DNA of 54,589 nt, from assembly GCA_018679315.1 (NCBI GenBank), contig JAHHLF010000141.1, positions 1-54,589 of the forward strand. Direction: 5' to 3'. Made by a program: the position numbers and the translations under genes. This DNA comes from Bacteroidia bacterium. GTDB lineage: Bacteria; Bacteroidota; Bacteroidia; Flavobacteriales; Flavobacteriaceae. The notes under the pieces are model-generated. The model was not told where the DNA came from. It was given only the letters and a program-made list of their open reading frames with translations, and ran no database searches. Position 1 is the first letter of the stretch. The number at the start of each line of letters is the position of its first letter. Shown one piece after another: positions 27,855-36,787 of this stretch.

Positions 27855-27882
27855 AAAACAGCCTATGAAATATCACAGGCTG
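27855..27882 (-). terminator. Intrinsic terminator of the FadL-type gene
   Basis: Read on the minus strand, CAGCCT (27882-27877) pairs with AGGCTG (27864-27859), with further inner pairing, and TTTT follows. It lies 38 bases after the FadL-type stop. Confidence 0.7.
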
Positions 27883-27919
27883 CTTATTTACAGGCATTAA
27901 TCCATTAGGGAACTATTAG

Positions 27920-29230
27920 TTATTTGATAAAGGTGTAACTGGCCCCAACCATGATCATGGATGTTTTCATGTCATAAGACACCTCGCTTCCGGGAATAGC
28001 CCCATATGGTGGGAAATTCCCGATAAATTGTGGGTTGAGCAGTTGCCCGGTTGTAGCATCTCCACTGCTGCCATAGTGGAATACACCATCGATAGTGAAT
28101 TTATCACTAGCCTCATAACTCAATCCGAATTGAAAGGCATTTTTTATAATAGCTGTCGCTGGTACACTAAAAAATGACAATTCCTCATTGATCGGGTTGG
28201 AACTATACGTATAGCCAAGACGCAGCGGCAGTTTGGAAATACCTTTATATTGTAGTCCAGCTGAAATGACAGAAATGCTCTCCCAGCCAAATCCGACTAC
28301 TGATGCGGTTGGGCTCCATCCAGCTGCTTCAAATCCTTCTGTATTTTCATAATCCACAAAGCGGTAATCTACGGCGAGATCAATATCTCCTGTTGAATAC
28401 CCGAGCCCTAACGACCATATAGAGGGGTAGTCTAATTGGAAATTACTTGTAGAAGTGCTATTGTCTAAATACGTATTGTCAAATTCAAATTCTTCAAAAG
28501 ATTGTGTGGTTTTATAGGCCGCACCGGCTTTAAAGCCGCTTCCGGAATCAAAATATACCCCAATTTGTCCGCCAAAACCTAGGGCGGTTGTTTCATCTGT
28601 TGATGGATATCCGGCCGCTGTTGGATTAGCAGTTGGGTTAGGCATTAATTCCAGAGACGAGTAATCAAAATTGGGCTGCAATCCAACAGAAAATTGATCG
28701 GACAGTTCATACGCCCAGGTAAAACTTACCTGAAGGAGATTATACTCGGATTGGACACGACCAAAACCGCCCATACTCTGAGGAGCTGTGATTGGGTTTG
28801 CCATGTTTTCGGGGAAGGTCACCCCAAAACCGCTGATACCAAAGGCTGATACCCCAAAGGTATGCTTGCTGCTTTCATTTCCCCAGACATAAGCTATAGA
28901 AGGAAGAGGTGATACACCTTTGTCATCTTCTGTGGTTCCGCTAAAGAAATTACCAGTTGGCATTCCCATAGAATCAAATTCAGGAACGGTTGAGCTCAAT
29001 TCAGGAGAGGAGAAGAAAAACCCTATATCCGCCTTAAGGATATTGTTATCAAATGTGGAGAGCGCAGCCGGATTCCAATGTATGGCCCCGGAAATATCCA
29101 GCGGCTGACCTGTGGCAGCCCCTCCCATAGACATGTTTACAGATCCAACCCCCTGCATAATATGACCTGCCTGGCCAAACAAGGCGGTTGTACCTAGTAA
29201 AACAAATGCGTAAAAGATTGATTTATTCAT
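27920..29230 (-). CDS. FadL/TodX-type outer-membrane transporter (OMPP1 family)
   Basis: 436-residue outer-membrane beta-barrel with a signal peptide (1-19, ending ALFGQA). The FadL-type N-terminal block follows: GVGSVNMSMGGAATGQPLD and the WNPAALS motif, which forms the plug/hatch region. The C-terminus ends in a beta-strand with an aromatic residue (SYTFIK). The family takes up long-chain fatty acids, hydrocarbons or other hydrophobic compounds. Monocistronic with a downstream terminator. Substrate not predictable. Confidence 0.9.
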   Translation of the reverse strand: MNKSIFYAFVLLGTTALFGQAGHIMQGVGSVNMSMGGAATGQPLDISGAIHWNPAALSTFDNNILKADIGFFFSSPELSSTVPEFDSMGMPTGNFFSGTTEDDKGVSPLPSIAYVWGNESSKHTFGVSAFGISGFGVTFPENMANPITAPQSMGGFGRVQSEYNLLQVSFTWAYELSDQFSVGLQPNFDYSSLELMPNPTANPTAAGYPSTDETTALGFGGQIGVYFDSGSGFKAGAAYKTTQSFEEFEFDNTYLDNSTSTSNFQLDYPSIWSLGLGYSTGDIDLAVDYRFVDYENTEGFEAAGWSPTASVVGFGWESISVISAGLQYKGISKLPLRLGYTYSSNPINEELSFFSVPATAIIKNAFQFGLSYEASDKFTIDGVFHYGSSGDATTGQLLNPQFIGNFPPYGAIPGSEVSYDMKTSMIMVGASYTFIK

Positions 29231-29751
29231 GATGTTATAGTTTAGTAAGAGAAAAAAGCAGGAATAAAACCCCGGCTTATTTCTGAAAATTTTTGTTCCA
29301 ATTAGTTAAAATTCTGGATAAAAGTATTCGAGGAAATCCTGCTTTTGTATGACGAAAGTCATAAAAAAGAATAAGGATTATTCGAATGATTCAAAATACT
29401 GAAAAACAGTTATTTATGTATGTAACAAAGGTTGCACAACTATGAAAAAATTAGTGTGAATACGTGAGGGTTCTTATGCAGTGGTTTCGGATTTGGAGAA
29501 GCACAGTGATAGTGTCCCCGAGGCAGGACTTATGCTGACCTTTAGTGTCAGTATGAATCCCAATATCTCATTTTGAACAAGAAAAGCTACTCCTTCTGGA
29601 TAATTAAATTGTTGATTTCCATTATGCCCAAGAAAGCTCAAGGCCCACCACGATTTCGTACAGCAAAAAGGTTGTCAAAACCTTGTCCGGATGGTAAAAG
29701 TTTCTCTAATCCGGTTTATTTGGTTTAAATTTATAAGAAACAACAGAAATC
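29231..29751. other. 521-base non-coding stretch with a degenerate repeat
   Basis: AT-rich sequence between the FadL-type gene and the small basic gene. Contents I can name: a degraded copy of the tRNA-hub repeat from 29519 to about 29640; a short basic 34-codon frame at 29624-29728 with no recognisable family; and CCACGATTTC (29648-29657), complementary to GAAATCGTGG at 29746-29755 over the next gene's start. No promoter matching TAnnTTTG was found. Confidence 0.6.
29519..29560. repeat. Diverged copy of the tRNA-hub hairpin repeat
   Basis: By hand alignment 32 of 42 bases match 46170-46211 without gaps. Both start CGAGGC(A/G)GGA and contain a stem with CTGAC / GTCAG; stem ATGCTGAC / GTCAGTAT here versus ATCCTGAC / GTCAGGAT there, so one C-G pair has become G-T. 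Similarity continues weakly to about 29640 (AAGAAAAGC block, then TTTCCA-type sequence). Confidence 0.6.
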
Positions 29752-29883
29752 GTGGGAAGTAAATATTTCGGTAATAAACACGAGAATAAAACTTCAAGTA
29801 AGAAGACCAAGGGTACTCCAACTAAAAAAGGTAGAGGAAAGAAAGTTGGAGCCGGAATCCGTAAAGTAGGTCGGGGTAAATAA
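29752..29883 (+). CDS. Small very basic protein (43 aa), unrecognised
   Basis: GTG-started frame of 43 codons, rich in Lys, Arg and Gly, beginning VGSKYFGNKHENKTSS and ending GAGIRKVGRGK. An in-frame stop lies 15 bases upstream of the GTG, so no ATG start is possible. The composition suggests RNA or ribosome binding, but it does not match the GKGD start of ribosomal protein THX, and I do not recognise the family. The start codon lies inside the right arm of a 10-bp inverted repeat (29648-29657 / 29746-29755) that could hide it in the mRNA. Coding is likely from the strongly biased, repeat-free composition, but unproven. Confidence 0.5.
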   Translation: MGSKYFGNKHENKTSSKKTKGTPTKKGRGKKVGAGIRKVGRGK

Positions 29884-30003
29884 TGAAGTTTATTTGATTC
29901 ACATCAACAACGGTTTGCATCCTACCAAACTCGATATCTATCTATTCTCAAAACTTCCTGACATCCTTCAGTATATAAAGCGTTTTAGCAGGAATTGTTT
30001 AAT

Positions 30004-31473
30004 TCACAGAGCCCCTCGTTCAGCGTGCTGTCTTTCCGCCTCTTCCTGCTCACGAGACATATCTTCCAAAGTTCTGCCTTTGGTTTCTTTAACAAACGAT
30101 TTGACAAAGAAATAGGCCACTAAGCCAAAGAGTGCATAAACTCCATAGGAAACACCCAGACCTAAATATGTCAGCATAATGGGGAAAGTCATGGTTATAG
30201 TAAAGTTGGATCCCCACTGGGCTATTCCGCAAACAGCCAACGCAGCTCCTCTGTATTGATTTGGAAACATTTCGCCCAGCATAACCCACATTACCGGACC
30301 CCATGAGGCTGCAAAAAAGGCAATGTAAGCATTAGCCGCTATTAAGGCATAGGTGCCATTATTTCCTTCCAAAATAAGATTATTTGCACTATCCAGGGTT
30401 GCCGTTCCGAATAGATAGGCAAGTACTCCTAGCATTACCGCCTGCCCAATCGAACCCACTAGCAATAAAGGTTTTCTGCCAACCTTATCTATCAGAATAA
30501 TAGCCACAAAAGTGAAAAATATATTAACACTTCCACTTATGACATTGGTAAGTAACGCATCGGCCTCTGTAAATCCTGCGGCTTGCCAGAGTGTAGCACC
30601 ATAATAAAAAATCACATTAATACCCGTAAACTGTTGAAGTACCGCAATTCCAATACCAACCCAAACTAAGGGATGAATTTTGCCGCTATATTTACTGATG
30701 ATGTCACTGAGTTTGGGACGGCTATCCTCTCTTACCGTTGATTTTATATCCGCAACCTTTGCAGTGGCTTCTATGGCATTGCTAATAGTAGAAAGTACTT
30801 TGTGCGCTTTTTCGGATTGGTTTGAAGCCACTAGATACCTTGGTGATTCAGGGATGAAAAGAAGCACAATCACGAATATAGATGCCGGTAGTATTTCAGC
30901 CCAAAACATCCATGACCAGGTCTGATATCCCATCCAAAGCACTTCTTCAGCACCACCGGAGAGCCCAACAAGTGAATAATTACTCATAAATGCCACAAAC
31001 AGACCAATTACAATCATTAGTTGTTGTAATGTAGCCAGCCGGCCTCTGATTTTCGAAGGCGCAATTTCACTGATATAAAGTGGTGCCAATATACTGGCTG
31101 CACCTACAGCTACTCCACCAACTAATCGATACATAACAAACTCCAATGAACCTTCAGAGATACCCGAACCCCAGGCACTGATGATAAAAATGAAAGCTGC
31201 GGTCAACATCATTGGCTTTCTTCCGAACCTGTCAGCCAATGTACCGGCGAAAAAGGCACCCACAACGCAACCCAGGAGTACCGAGGCAACATTAAATCCC
31301 GTTCCTGCGGCATCTGAGTCAAATGCCACCTGTAGGGCATCGACAGTACCATTTATTACTCCGCTATCAAACCCAAACAAAAATCCACCTATCGCGGCGA
31401 CGAAAGCCAAGAAGATGACCTTAGGTAAATTGTAACTCTCAATGTGCGTGGATTCTTTCTGCTGATCACTCAT
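30004..31473 (-). CDS. MFS sugar:H+ symporter (XylE/AraE type)
   Basis: 489 residues, 12 hydrophobic helices. Sugar-porter signatures: GGFLFGFDSGVINGT in helix 1, DRFGRKP after helix 2, RLVGGVAVGAAS in helix 4, IPESPRYL at the central loop, QQFTGINVIFYYG in helix 7, DKVGRKPLLL and the C-terminal VKETKGRTLEDM. Imports a monosaccharide such as xylose, glucose or galactose with a proton. Divergent from the Gfo/Idh-DUF1080 pair across a 432-base region, suggesting the same sugar-responsive control, though no regulator gene is near. Confidence 0.95.
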   Translation of the reverse strand: MSDQQKESTHIESYNLPKVIFLAFVAAIGGFLFGFDSGVINGTVDALQVAFDSDAAGTGFNVASVLLGCVVGAFFAGTLADRFGRKPMMLTAAFIFIISAWGSGISEGSLEFVMYRLVGGVAVGAASILAPLYISEIAPSKIRGRLATLQQLMIVIGLFVAFMSNYSLVGLSGGAEEVLWMGYQTWSWMFWAEILPASIFVIVLLFIPESPRYLVASNQSEKAHKVLSTISNAIEATAKVADIKSTVREDSRPKLSDIISKYSGKIHPLVWVGIGIAVLQQFTGINVIFYYGATLWQAAGFTEADALLTNVISGSVNIFFTFVAIILIDKVGRKPLLLVGSIGQAVMLGVLAYLFGTATLDSANNLILEGNNGTYALIAANAYIAFFAASWGPVMWVMLGEMFPNQYRGAALAVCGIAQWGSNFTITMTFPIMLTYLGLGVSYGVYALFGLVAYFFVKSFVKETKGRTLEDMSREQEEAERQHAERGAL

Positions 31474-31905
31474 TTTGTAAAAAGGTTAAGTAGGGATACT
31501 TGTGCCCGTGTTAGTTTTCGAATTAATTGGTCAATTTCCGCTACTTAGTAACTGCTGCTTGGTTGGCATGAGCAAGAATACTGATGGATATTGGTTCAAA
31601 GGCCACAAGCTAAACAAAAACTTGCAATCATCGAACAATATCGAAATAAAAGAAAATATTATAAACCATTTTGAAAAGTCCATTGGGTTTTCGAAAAATT
31701 GGGAATTACTCTTTAGTATGGCTTTTTAAGGATATTAAATTATATTTAAGTTCGTATTTTCGTGGATAGTCATTTTTTCAATAAAACTGTATGTCTGCAT
31801 GGTGAATAATCCATGTTTATAATAATACCAGTGAATCAAGGCATATCTGTTCTAGAATAAAAATCAATTCACTCTTTTATTAATCCATTCTAAAGTTAAT
31901 ACATC
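31474..31905. other. 432-base AT-rich divergent intergenic region
   Basis: Separates the sugar symporter (minus) from the Gfo/Idh gene (plus) and must hold both promoters. I see no exact TAnnTTTG element. A short inverted repeat CATGG-8-CCATG (31798-31815) is a possible operator but too short to call. A 75-codon frame at 31502-31729 has no family features and is probably not a gene. Confidence 0.5.
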
Positions 31906-33417
31906 ATGAGTAAGACCAAAAAAGAAAAAAAATTAACTCGCCGGGATTTTATTGACACAACCTTAACTGCATCGGCAGCTTTTACTATTGTGCCATCTTT
32001 CGCAATTAGCGGCTTGGGACATACAGCACCCAGTGATAAATTGAACATTGCCGGTATAGGCGTTGGAGGGATGGGTCTTGCTAACCTTAAAAACTTGACA
32101 TCGCAAAATATAGTTGGCTTGTGTGATGTTGACTGGAAATATGCTAAAGGTGCATTTGATCAGTTCCCAAAAGCAAAAAAGTATTGGGATTGGCGCAAAA
32201 TGTTTGATGAAATGGGTGGTGAAATTGACGGAATTGTTGTTGCAACTGCCGACCATACCCATGCCATTATTTCGGCTCATGCCATGACACTGGGAAAACA
32301 TGTTTATCTGCAAAAGCCGTTAACGCATTCTGTATATGAATCTAGATTGTTGTCCAAACTTGCTGCCGAGAACAAAGTTGCCACCCAGATGGGTAATCAA
32401 GGAGCTTCAGGTGCAGGTGTTGCAGAAACTTGTGAAATTTTATGGAGCGGCGCGATCGGTGATATAACAAGAGTTGAATCATTCACTGACCGCCCAATTT
32501 GGCCACAAGGGTTAAATACTCCTGAGAAAGGGGATTGGGTTCCTGAAACATTAAATTGGGATTTGTTTACTGGCCCTGCTAAAATGCGTCCTTTCAGTGA
32601 AGTTTACCACCCTTGGAATTGGAGGGGATGGTGGGATTATGGTACTGGTGCATTGGGTGACATGGCTTGTCATGTCCTGCATCCTGTTTTTGAAGGCCTT
32701 AAATTAGGCCACCCTTCTCAAGTTCAGGCAAGTTCTTCTTTGCTATTAAATGATTCTGCACCCGTTTCCCAGGCTGTTAAGATGACTTTTCCTGCTAGAG
32801 GAAGGCACGGTAAAATGAAATTGCCAGAAGTAGATGTGCACTGGTACGATGGTGGTGTAAAACCTATGTTACCAGATAATTGGCCCGCTGGAAAGAACCC
32901 TAATAAGAGTGGTGGTGGAACATACTTCTACGGCACTAAAGATATTCTTCATACAGGGTGTTATGGTATTGAACCAGAATTATTATCTGGTAAGAAAATT
33001 AATGTTCCCAAAACTGAAAGAAGAGTCGAGGAAGAAATGAAGCTTTCCTGGAGTGGAGGTGCTCATGAAATGGATTGGGTACGAGCATGTAAAGAGAACC
33101 CTGAAAGCAGAAAGCCATGTACTTCTGATTTCGCTGAGGCCGGTCCATTCAACGAAATGGTGGTAATGGGTGTACTTGCTGTTCGTTTGCAGGCTTTGAA
33201 TAAGACCTTGAATTGGGACGGAGAGAATATGAAGTTCACGAATATCGGTGCAAACGAGGAAATTAGAACAGTTATCAGAGACGGATTTAAGATTCATGAT
33301 GGGCACCCAACTTTTAACAAGGATTGGACTGAACCTATGAATGCAATTGAGTATTCTCAAGAGCTCGTCAAACATACATATAGAGAGGGCTGGTCTTTAC
33401 CGGATATGCCTAAATAA
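31906..33417 (+). CDS. Tat-exported Gfo/Idh/MocA oxidoreductase
   Basis: 503 residues. Twin-arginine signal with Arg12-Arg13 in LTRRDFIDTTL and a following hydrophobic stretch, so it is exported folded with its nicotinamide cofactor. Rossmann domain with GIGVGGMG (about 51-58), then ADHTHA and YLQKPLTHS, where the usual Gfo/Idh EKP is QKP. C-terminal Gfo/Idh/MocA alpha/beta domain. Tat-type members of this family oxidise sugar C3 hydroxyls in the periplasm in known 3-keto-glycoside routes. It is followed 36 bases later by a DUF1080 lipoprotein, the expected partner. The gene is visibly AT-richer than the uronate operon downstream. Confidence 0.92.
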   Translation: MSKTKKEKKLTRRDFIDTTLTASAAFTIVPSFAISGLGHTAPSDKLNIAGIGVGGMGLANLKNLTSQNIVGLCDVDWKYAKGAFDQFPKAKKYWDWRKMFDEMGGEIDGIVVATADHTHAIISAHAMTLGKHVYLQKPLTHSVYESRLLSKLAAENKVATQMGNQGASGAGVAETCEILWSGAIGDITRVESFTDRPIWPQGLNTPEKGDWVPETLNWDLFTGPAKMRPFSEVYHPWNWRGWWDYGTGALGDMACHVLHPVFEGLKLGHPSQVQASSSLLLNDSAPVSQAVKMTFPARGRHGKMKLPEVDVHWYDGGVKPMLPDNWPAGKNPNKSGGGTYFYGTKDILHTGCYGIEPELLSGKKINVPKTERRVEEEMKLSWSGGAHEMDWVRACKENPESRKPCTSDFAEAGPFNEMVVMGVLAVRLQALNKTLNWDGENMKFTNIGANEEIRTVIRDGFKIHDGHPTFNKDWTEPMNAIEYSQELVKHTYREGWSLPDMPK

Positions 33418-33453
33418 TAGTTTTTAAATAGTTCATTTCAAAGTAAAATTAAT

Positions 33454-34257
33454 ATGATGAAAAAAATAAGTTTAGTTGTAATATCAAGTCTAATTATGCT
33501 TCCTCTTATATCAAGCTGTAAAAATAAGACTGATAAAAAAGAAGAAGCTGAAGTAGTAGAAACTGAAGTAAAAGTGGAAACAGAAGCTCCTGTGAACTCA
33601 CTTACCCAAGCCGAAAAAGATGATGGATGGGTTATGCTTTTTGATGGAGAAACATCTGAAGGATGGAGAGGTTATAAAAAAGATAATTTTCCTAGCGGTT
33701 GGCAAATTGTCGATGGCTCACTTCAATGTATAGGATCTGGACGTGGGGAAGCAGGAAGCAAGGAAGGCGGAGATATCATTTATGATAAAATGTATCAGAA
33801 TTTTAACCTTAGTCTAGAATGGAAAATTTCTGAAGGAGGCAACTCAGGTATCTTTTATCTTGGCCAGGAAGAACTTGATTATATATGGAAAACAGCTCCG
33901 GAAATGCAAGTATTGGATAATGATAAACACCCTGATGCCAAACTAGGAAAAGATGGTAACCGTATGGCTGGATCATTATATGACCTAATTCCAGCAAAGC
34001 CTCAAAATGCAAAGCCAGTAGGAGAATGGAACAAAGTAGAACTTATAGTTTATAAAGGAACGGTAGTGCACAAAATGAATGGTGAGACGGTTGTTGAATA
34101 TCATTTATGGACACCTGAATGGAATGAAATGGTTGCAACTAGTAAGTTTCCGGGCCTTAATCCTGAATGGGCTGATGTTGCCTCAAAAGGATTCATTGGA
34201 CTCCAAGACCATGGTGATGATGTTTGGTTTAGAAATATAAAGATTAAAGAGCTTTAA
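33454..34257 (+). CDS. DUF1080 (3-keto-disaccharide hydrolase-like) lipoprotein
   Basis: 267 residues. Lipoprotein signal with lipobox LISSC (Cys22), an acidic linker (about 28-50), then one DUF1080/PF06439 concanavalin-like domain (about 55-265) with VMLFDGETSEGWRGY, NSGIFYLG, HPDAKLG, SLYDLIPA, GEWN and the closing LQDHGDDVWFRNIKI. Members of this family hydrolyse or eliminate 3-keto-glycosides made by Gfo/Idh/MocA enzymes, and this gene directly follows one. It is closely similar to the second domain of the 38687 product. A strong terminator follows. Confidence 0.9.
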   Translation: MMKKISLVVISSLIMLPLISSCKNKTDKKEEAEVVETEVKVETEAPVNSLTQAEKDDGWVMLFDGETSEGWRGYKKDNFPSGWQIVDGSLQCIGSGRGEAGSKEGGDIIYDKMYQNFNLSLEWKISEGGNSGIFYLGQEELDYIWKTAPEMQVLDNDKHPDAKLGKDGNRMAGSLYDLIPAKPQNAKPVGEWNKVELIVYKGTVVHKMNGETVVEYHLWTPEWNEMVATSKFPGLNPEWADVASKGFIGLQDHGDDVWFRNIKIKEL

Positions 34258-34277
34258 TAAGGAGCTTTTAAAAGTTT

Positions 34278-34320
34278 GAGACTGTTTGGAGAACTGTATG
34301 TATCCAAACAGTCTCTTTTT
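34278..34320 (+). terminator. Strong intrinsic terminator
   Basis: A perfect 13-bp stem, GAGACTGTTTGGA (34278-34290) with TCCAAACAGTCTC (34303-34315) and a 12-base loop, is followed by TTTTT. It ends the Gfo/Idh-DUF1080 unit. Confidence 0.92.
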
Positions 34321-34386
34321 ATTTTAACCCAAGAGTCAAGTGTTCATCCCGCTTACTTTGCCAACCACATGATCATTTAAAAAGTT

Positions 34387-35646
34387 TCAGGCAATAACTG
34401 CTGGATGAGTTGGGAGGGTGCTGGGTAATTCAAAAATTTCAAGATCAAAATAAGGCACAGCTGCCAGTAAATGATCAAATATATCTGCCATAATATACTC
34501 GTAATTCTGCCAGCGCTTATCACTGCTAAAAGTATAGATCTCTATAGGTATACCCTGGGGTGTTGGATCGAGTTGCCGGGTCATTAGCGTCATATCTTTA
34601 TTCAATGCGCTGTGATCTTCCAGATAAGTTTGTACATACTTTCTAAATACACCAATATTGGTAAGATTCCGCCCATTGATCTTGAGCGTTGTGTCGATCT
34701 CATTTTCTTGGTTGAACGTCCTGATCTTTTTCGTGGCTGATGTCAGATAGTTACTGATGAGCTGAATATTCTTTAACCGCTCTACATCTTCCTCTGTTAG
34801 GTACTTTATGTTGCTTTGCTTTAGAATAAGTGCTCTTTTGATACGTCTTCCTCCAGATTCTGTCATTCCCCTCCAATTCTTAAATGAGTCGGAGATAAGC
34901 GCATAGGTAGGAATGGTCGTGATGGTTTTATCCCAATTCCGGACTTTTACCGTGGCCAGGTTTATTTCATTCACTTCGCCATCCGCTCCGTACTTTTCAA
35001 AGGAGATCCAGTCGCCGATCCGTACCATATCGTTGATACTCACCTGTATACTCGCAACGAAGCCAAGGATAGAATCCTTAAAGATCAAAAGAATGACGGC
35101 AGAGGCTGCCCCCATTGCAGTAACAAATTTCCAGATGGTCGTATCTGTAAGGATCGCAAAAATGGTCATCAGACCTGCTATCCAAAGGAATATCATAAAG
35201 ACCTGGATGTAGCTGTCTATCGGTTTATCACGGAATTGTTCTAAGGTTTTCAGATAATCCTTTATGCTGTTTAGCAGGCTTTTTACGATATAAAGTACCA
35301 GGATAACGCCTAGCACATAGGCCATTTTGATCGCGATATTTTCCGCATATTGAAAATCGATAAAAACAACAGGCAAGAACTCCATGAGAAATGCCAGCGG
35401 AATAATATGCGCCAGATAGCGCGGTACACGATTATTAATGACGATATCGTCAAAGTCCGTCTTTGTTGCCCGTGCCAGGCGTACAGAGATCAACCTGAAT
35501 ATTTTCCACACAATGAAGTCGATTATATAGACGAGGACTATAGCTGCAAGTAGCAGCCCAATAGCATTCAGGTAGCTGGCGGTGTTCTCGGCCATTCCTT
35601 GCTCAACAAAATAATCATAGAGTATGTGGTTGAAATTAGTTTTCAT
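34387..35646 (-). CDS. MscS-family mechanosensitive channel, YbdG-like
   Basis: 419 residues from the ATG at 35646; the frame is open 17 codons upstream. Several N-terminal transmembrane helices (about 20-200) precede the MscS pore helix (AASAVILLIFKDSILGFVAS) and the cytoplasmic beta domain. The latter carries blocks nearly diagnostic for E. coli YbdG: GDWISFEKYGADGEV, VKVRNWDKTITTIP and ALISDSFKNWRGM. Opens on membrane tension to protect against osmotic downshock. Convergent with the DUF1080 unit and divergent from the SDR gene. Confidence 0.93.
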   Translation of the reverse strand: MKTNFNHILYDYFVEQGMAENTASYLNAIGLLLAAIVLVYIIDFIVWKIFRLISVRLARATKTDFDDIVINNRVPRYLAHIIPLAFLMEFLPVVFIDFQYAENIAIKMAYVLGVILVLYIVKSLLNSIKDYLKTLEQFRDKPIDSYIQVFMIFLWIAGLMTIFAILTDTTIWKFVTAMGAASAVILLIFKDSILGFVASIQVSINDMVRIGDWISFEKYGADGEVNEINLATVKVRNWDKTITTIPTYALISDSFKNWRGMTESGGRRIKRALILKQSNIKYLTEEDVERLKNIQLISNYLTSATKKIRTFNQENEIDTTLKINGRNLTNIGVFRKYVQTYLEDHSALNKDMTLMTRQLDPTPQGIPIEIYTFSSDKRWQNYEYIMADIFDHLLAAVPYFDLEIFELPSTLPTHPAVIA

Positions 35647-35746
35647 CAGAAAAATCTTTAGGCTAAAGTACAGCCAAAATTTGATTTTATCTGGCATTCA
35701 GGCATACACGTTTTTAACGGCTGTAAACTTCTCTTATCTTTAAGGT

Positions 35747-36505
35747 ATGTACGACTTAACTGGAAAACAGATCCTGGTCACCGGTGCTTCTAAAGGTATC
35801 GGAAAGGCCATTGCACGACAACTATTACGACAAGGGGCTCATATAGGACTGCATTACAATCGTTCTGCCCAGGGAGTTGAGGAGCTTATTGAAGAATTCG
35901 GTGCCGAGCGCACGCTTCCTATACAAGCCGATCTCGAGGAGCGCAAGCATACGGAAGCCTTGTTTCAGGTCGCTCTGAAGCAAATGAAGAACATAGAATC
36001 GGTAGTTCTCAATGCAGGTATTTTTGAACCTCACTTTATTGACGACCCTCTGGATTCCTGGTTAAAAGTCTGGCAGAGAACTATAAAGATCAACTTGGAA
36101 TCAGCTGGGATTTTGACCAAGTTATTCCTCGAACATTTTCAGAAAAAGAAACAAGGAAGGCTTATTTACATAAGCAGCCGTGCTGCACTCAGGGGTGAAA
36201 CAGAAGAATACCTGGCATACGCGGCTAGCAAAGGCGGACTTAGTTCCTTAGCTAAAACCGTGGCCCGTTCGTTTGGGAAGTATAATATCAAGGCATTTGT
36301 GGTGGCGCCCGGATTTATAAAGACGGATATGGCTATGGAAGCTATTTCCAAAATTGGTGAAGAAAAGGTTCTGGATGAACTGGCATTGAACAGATTGACC
36401 ACTCCGGAGGACATTGCCCCGCTTGTAGCCTTGTTATGCAGTGGTCAGTTAGATCACTCAACGGGCACAACTATAGATATTAATGCAGGCAGTCATATTC
36501 GCTGA
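35747..36505 (+). CDS. Short-chain dehydrogenase/reductase (FabG-like)
   Basis: 252-residue classical SDR: cofactor motif TGASKGIG (about 13-20), NAG motif in VVLNAGIF, catalytic Ser in ISSRAA, and YxxxK in YAASK, then PGFIKTDMA. Probably an NAD(P)H-dependent keto-group reductase; substrate not identifiable. A near-consensus promoter element, TATCTTTA, ends 8 bases before the ATG, so the leader would be very short. 282 non-coding bases without a clear signal follow it. Confidence 0.88.
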   Translation: MYDLTGKQILVTGASKGIGKAIARQLLRQGAHIGLHYNRSAQGVEELIEEFGAERTLPIQADLEERKHTEALFQVALKQMKNIESVVLNAGIFEPHFIDDPLDSWLKVWQRTIKINLESAGILTKLFLEHFQKKKQGRLIYISSRAALRGETEEYLAYAASKGGLSSLAKTVARSFGKYNIKAFVVAPGFIKTDMAMEAISKIGEEKVLDELALNRLTTPEDIAPLVALLCSGQLDHSTGTTIDINAGSHIR

Positions 36506-36787
36506 TAATCTGATCTTGAAGTATATATTTCATTTAATCAAATTAAAGCCCACTAGATCGGATAAATTTTGTGCCGATTTGTTTTGAGGCTCATTTGGTT
36601 ATTTTGAGCATACGGAAGCATCGAAATGGAATAGCTCTATGTCGTAAGCCCTTTCGCTCTAAGAAAGTGTGTTATTAGCCGATTCCTTTCGGCCTTAAAA
36701 ATTGTATGTCATAATTGAATTGGATATCTTGTAGTGATGCTAACCAGGGCTGTAACCTCCAAGAAGGCCTTCTAAGCACTACAATAG

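Noticed and set aside
29624..29728. 34-codon basic frame upstream of the small basic gene
   Set aside because: Too short to separate from chance, no family, and it overlaps the end of the degraded repeat copy.
29752..29883. Ribosomal protein THX
   Set aside because: Small and basic, but lacks the GKGD start and other THX landmarks.
31502..31729. 75-codon frame in the divergent sugar-symporter region
   Set aside because: No recognisable domain, atypical composition, and it occupies the region that must hold both divergent promoters.
31798..31815. CATGG-8-CCATG inverted repeat as a sugar operator
   Set aside because: Only 5 bp per arm, single copy, and no regulator gene nearby; expected by chance in a 432-base region.
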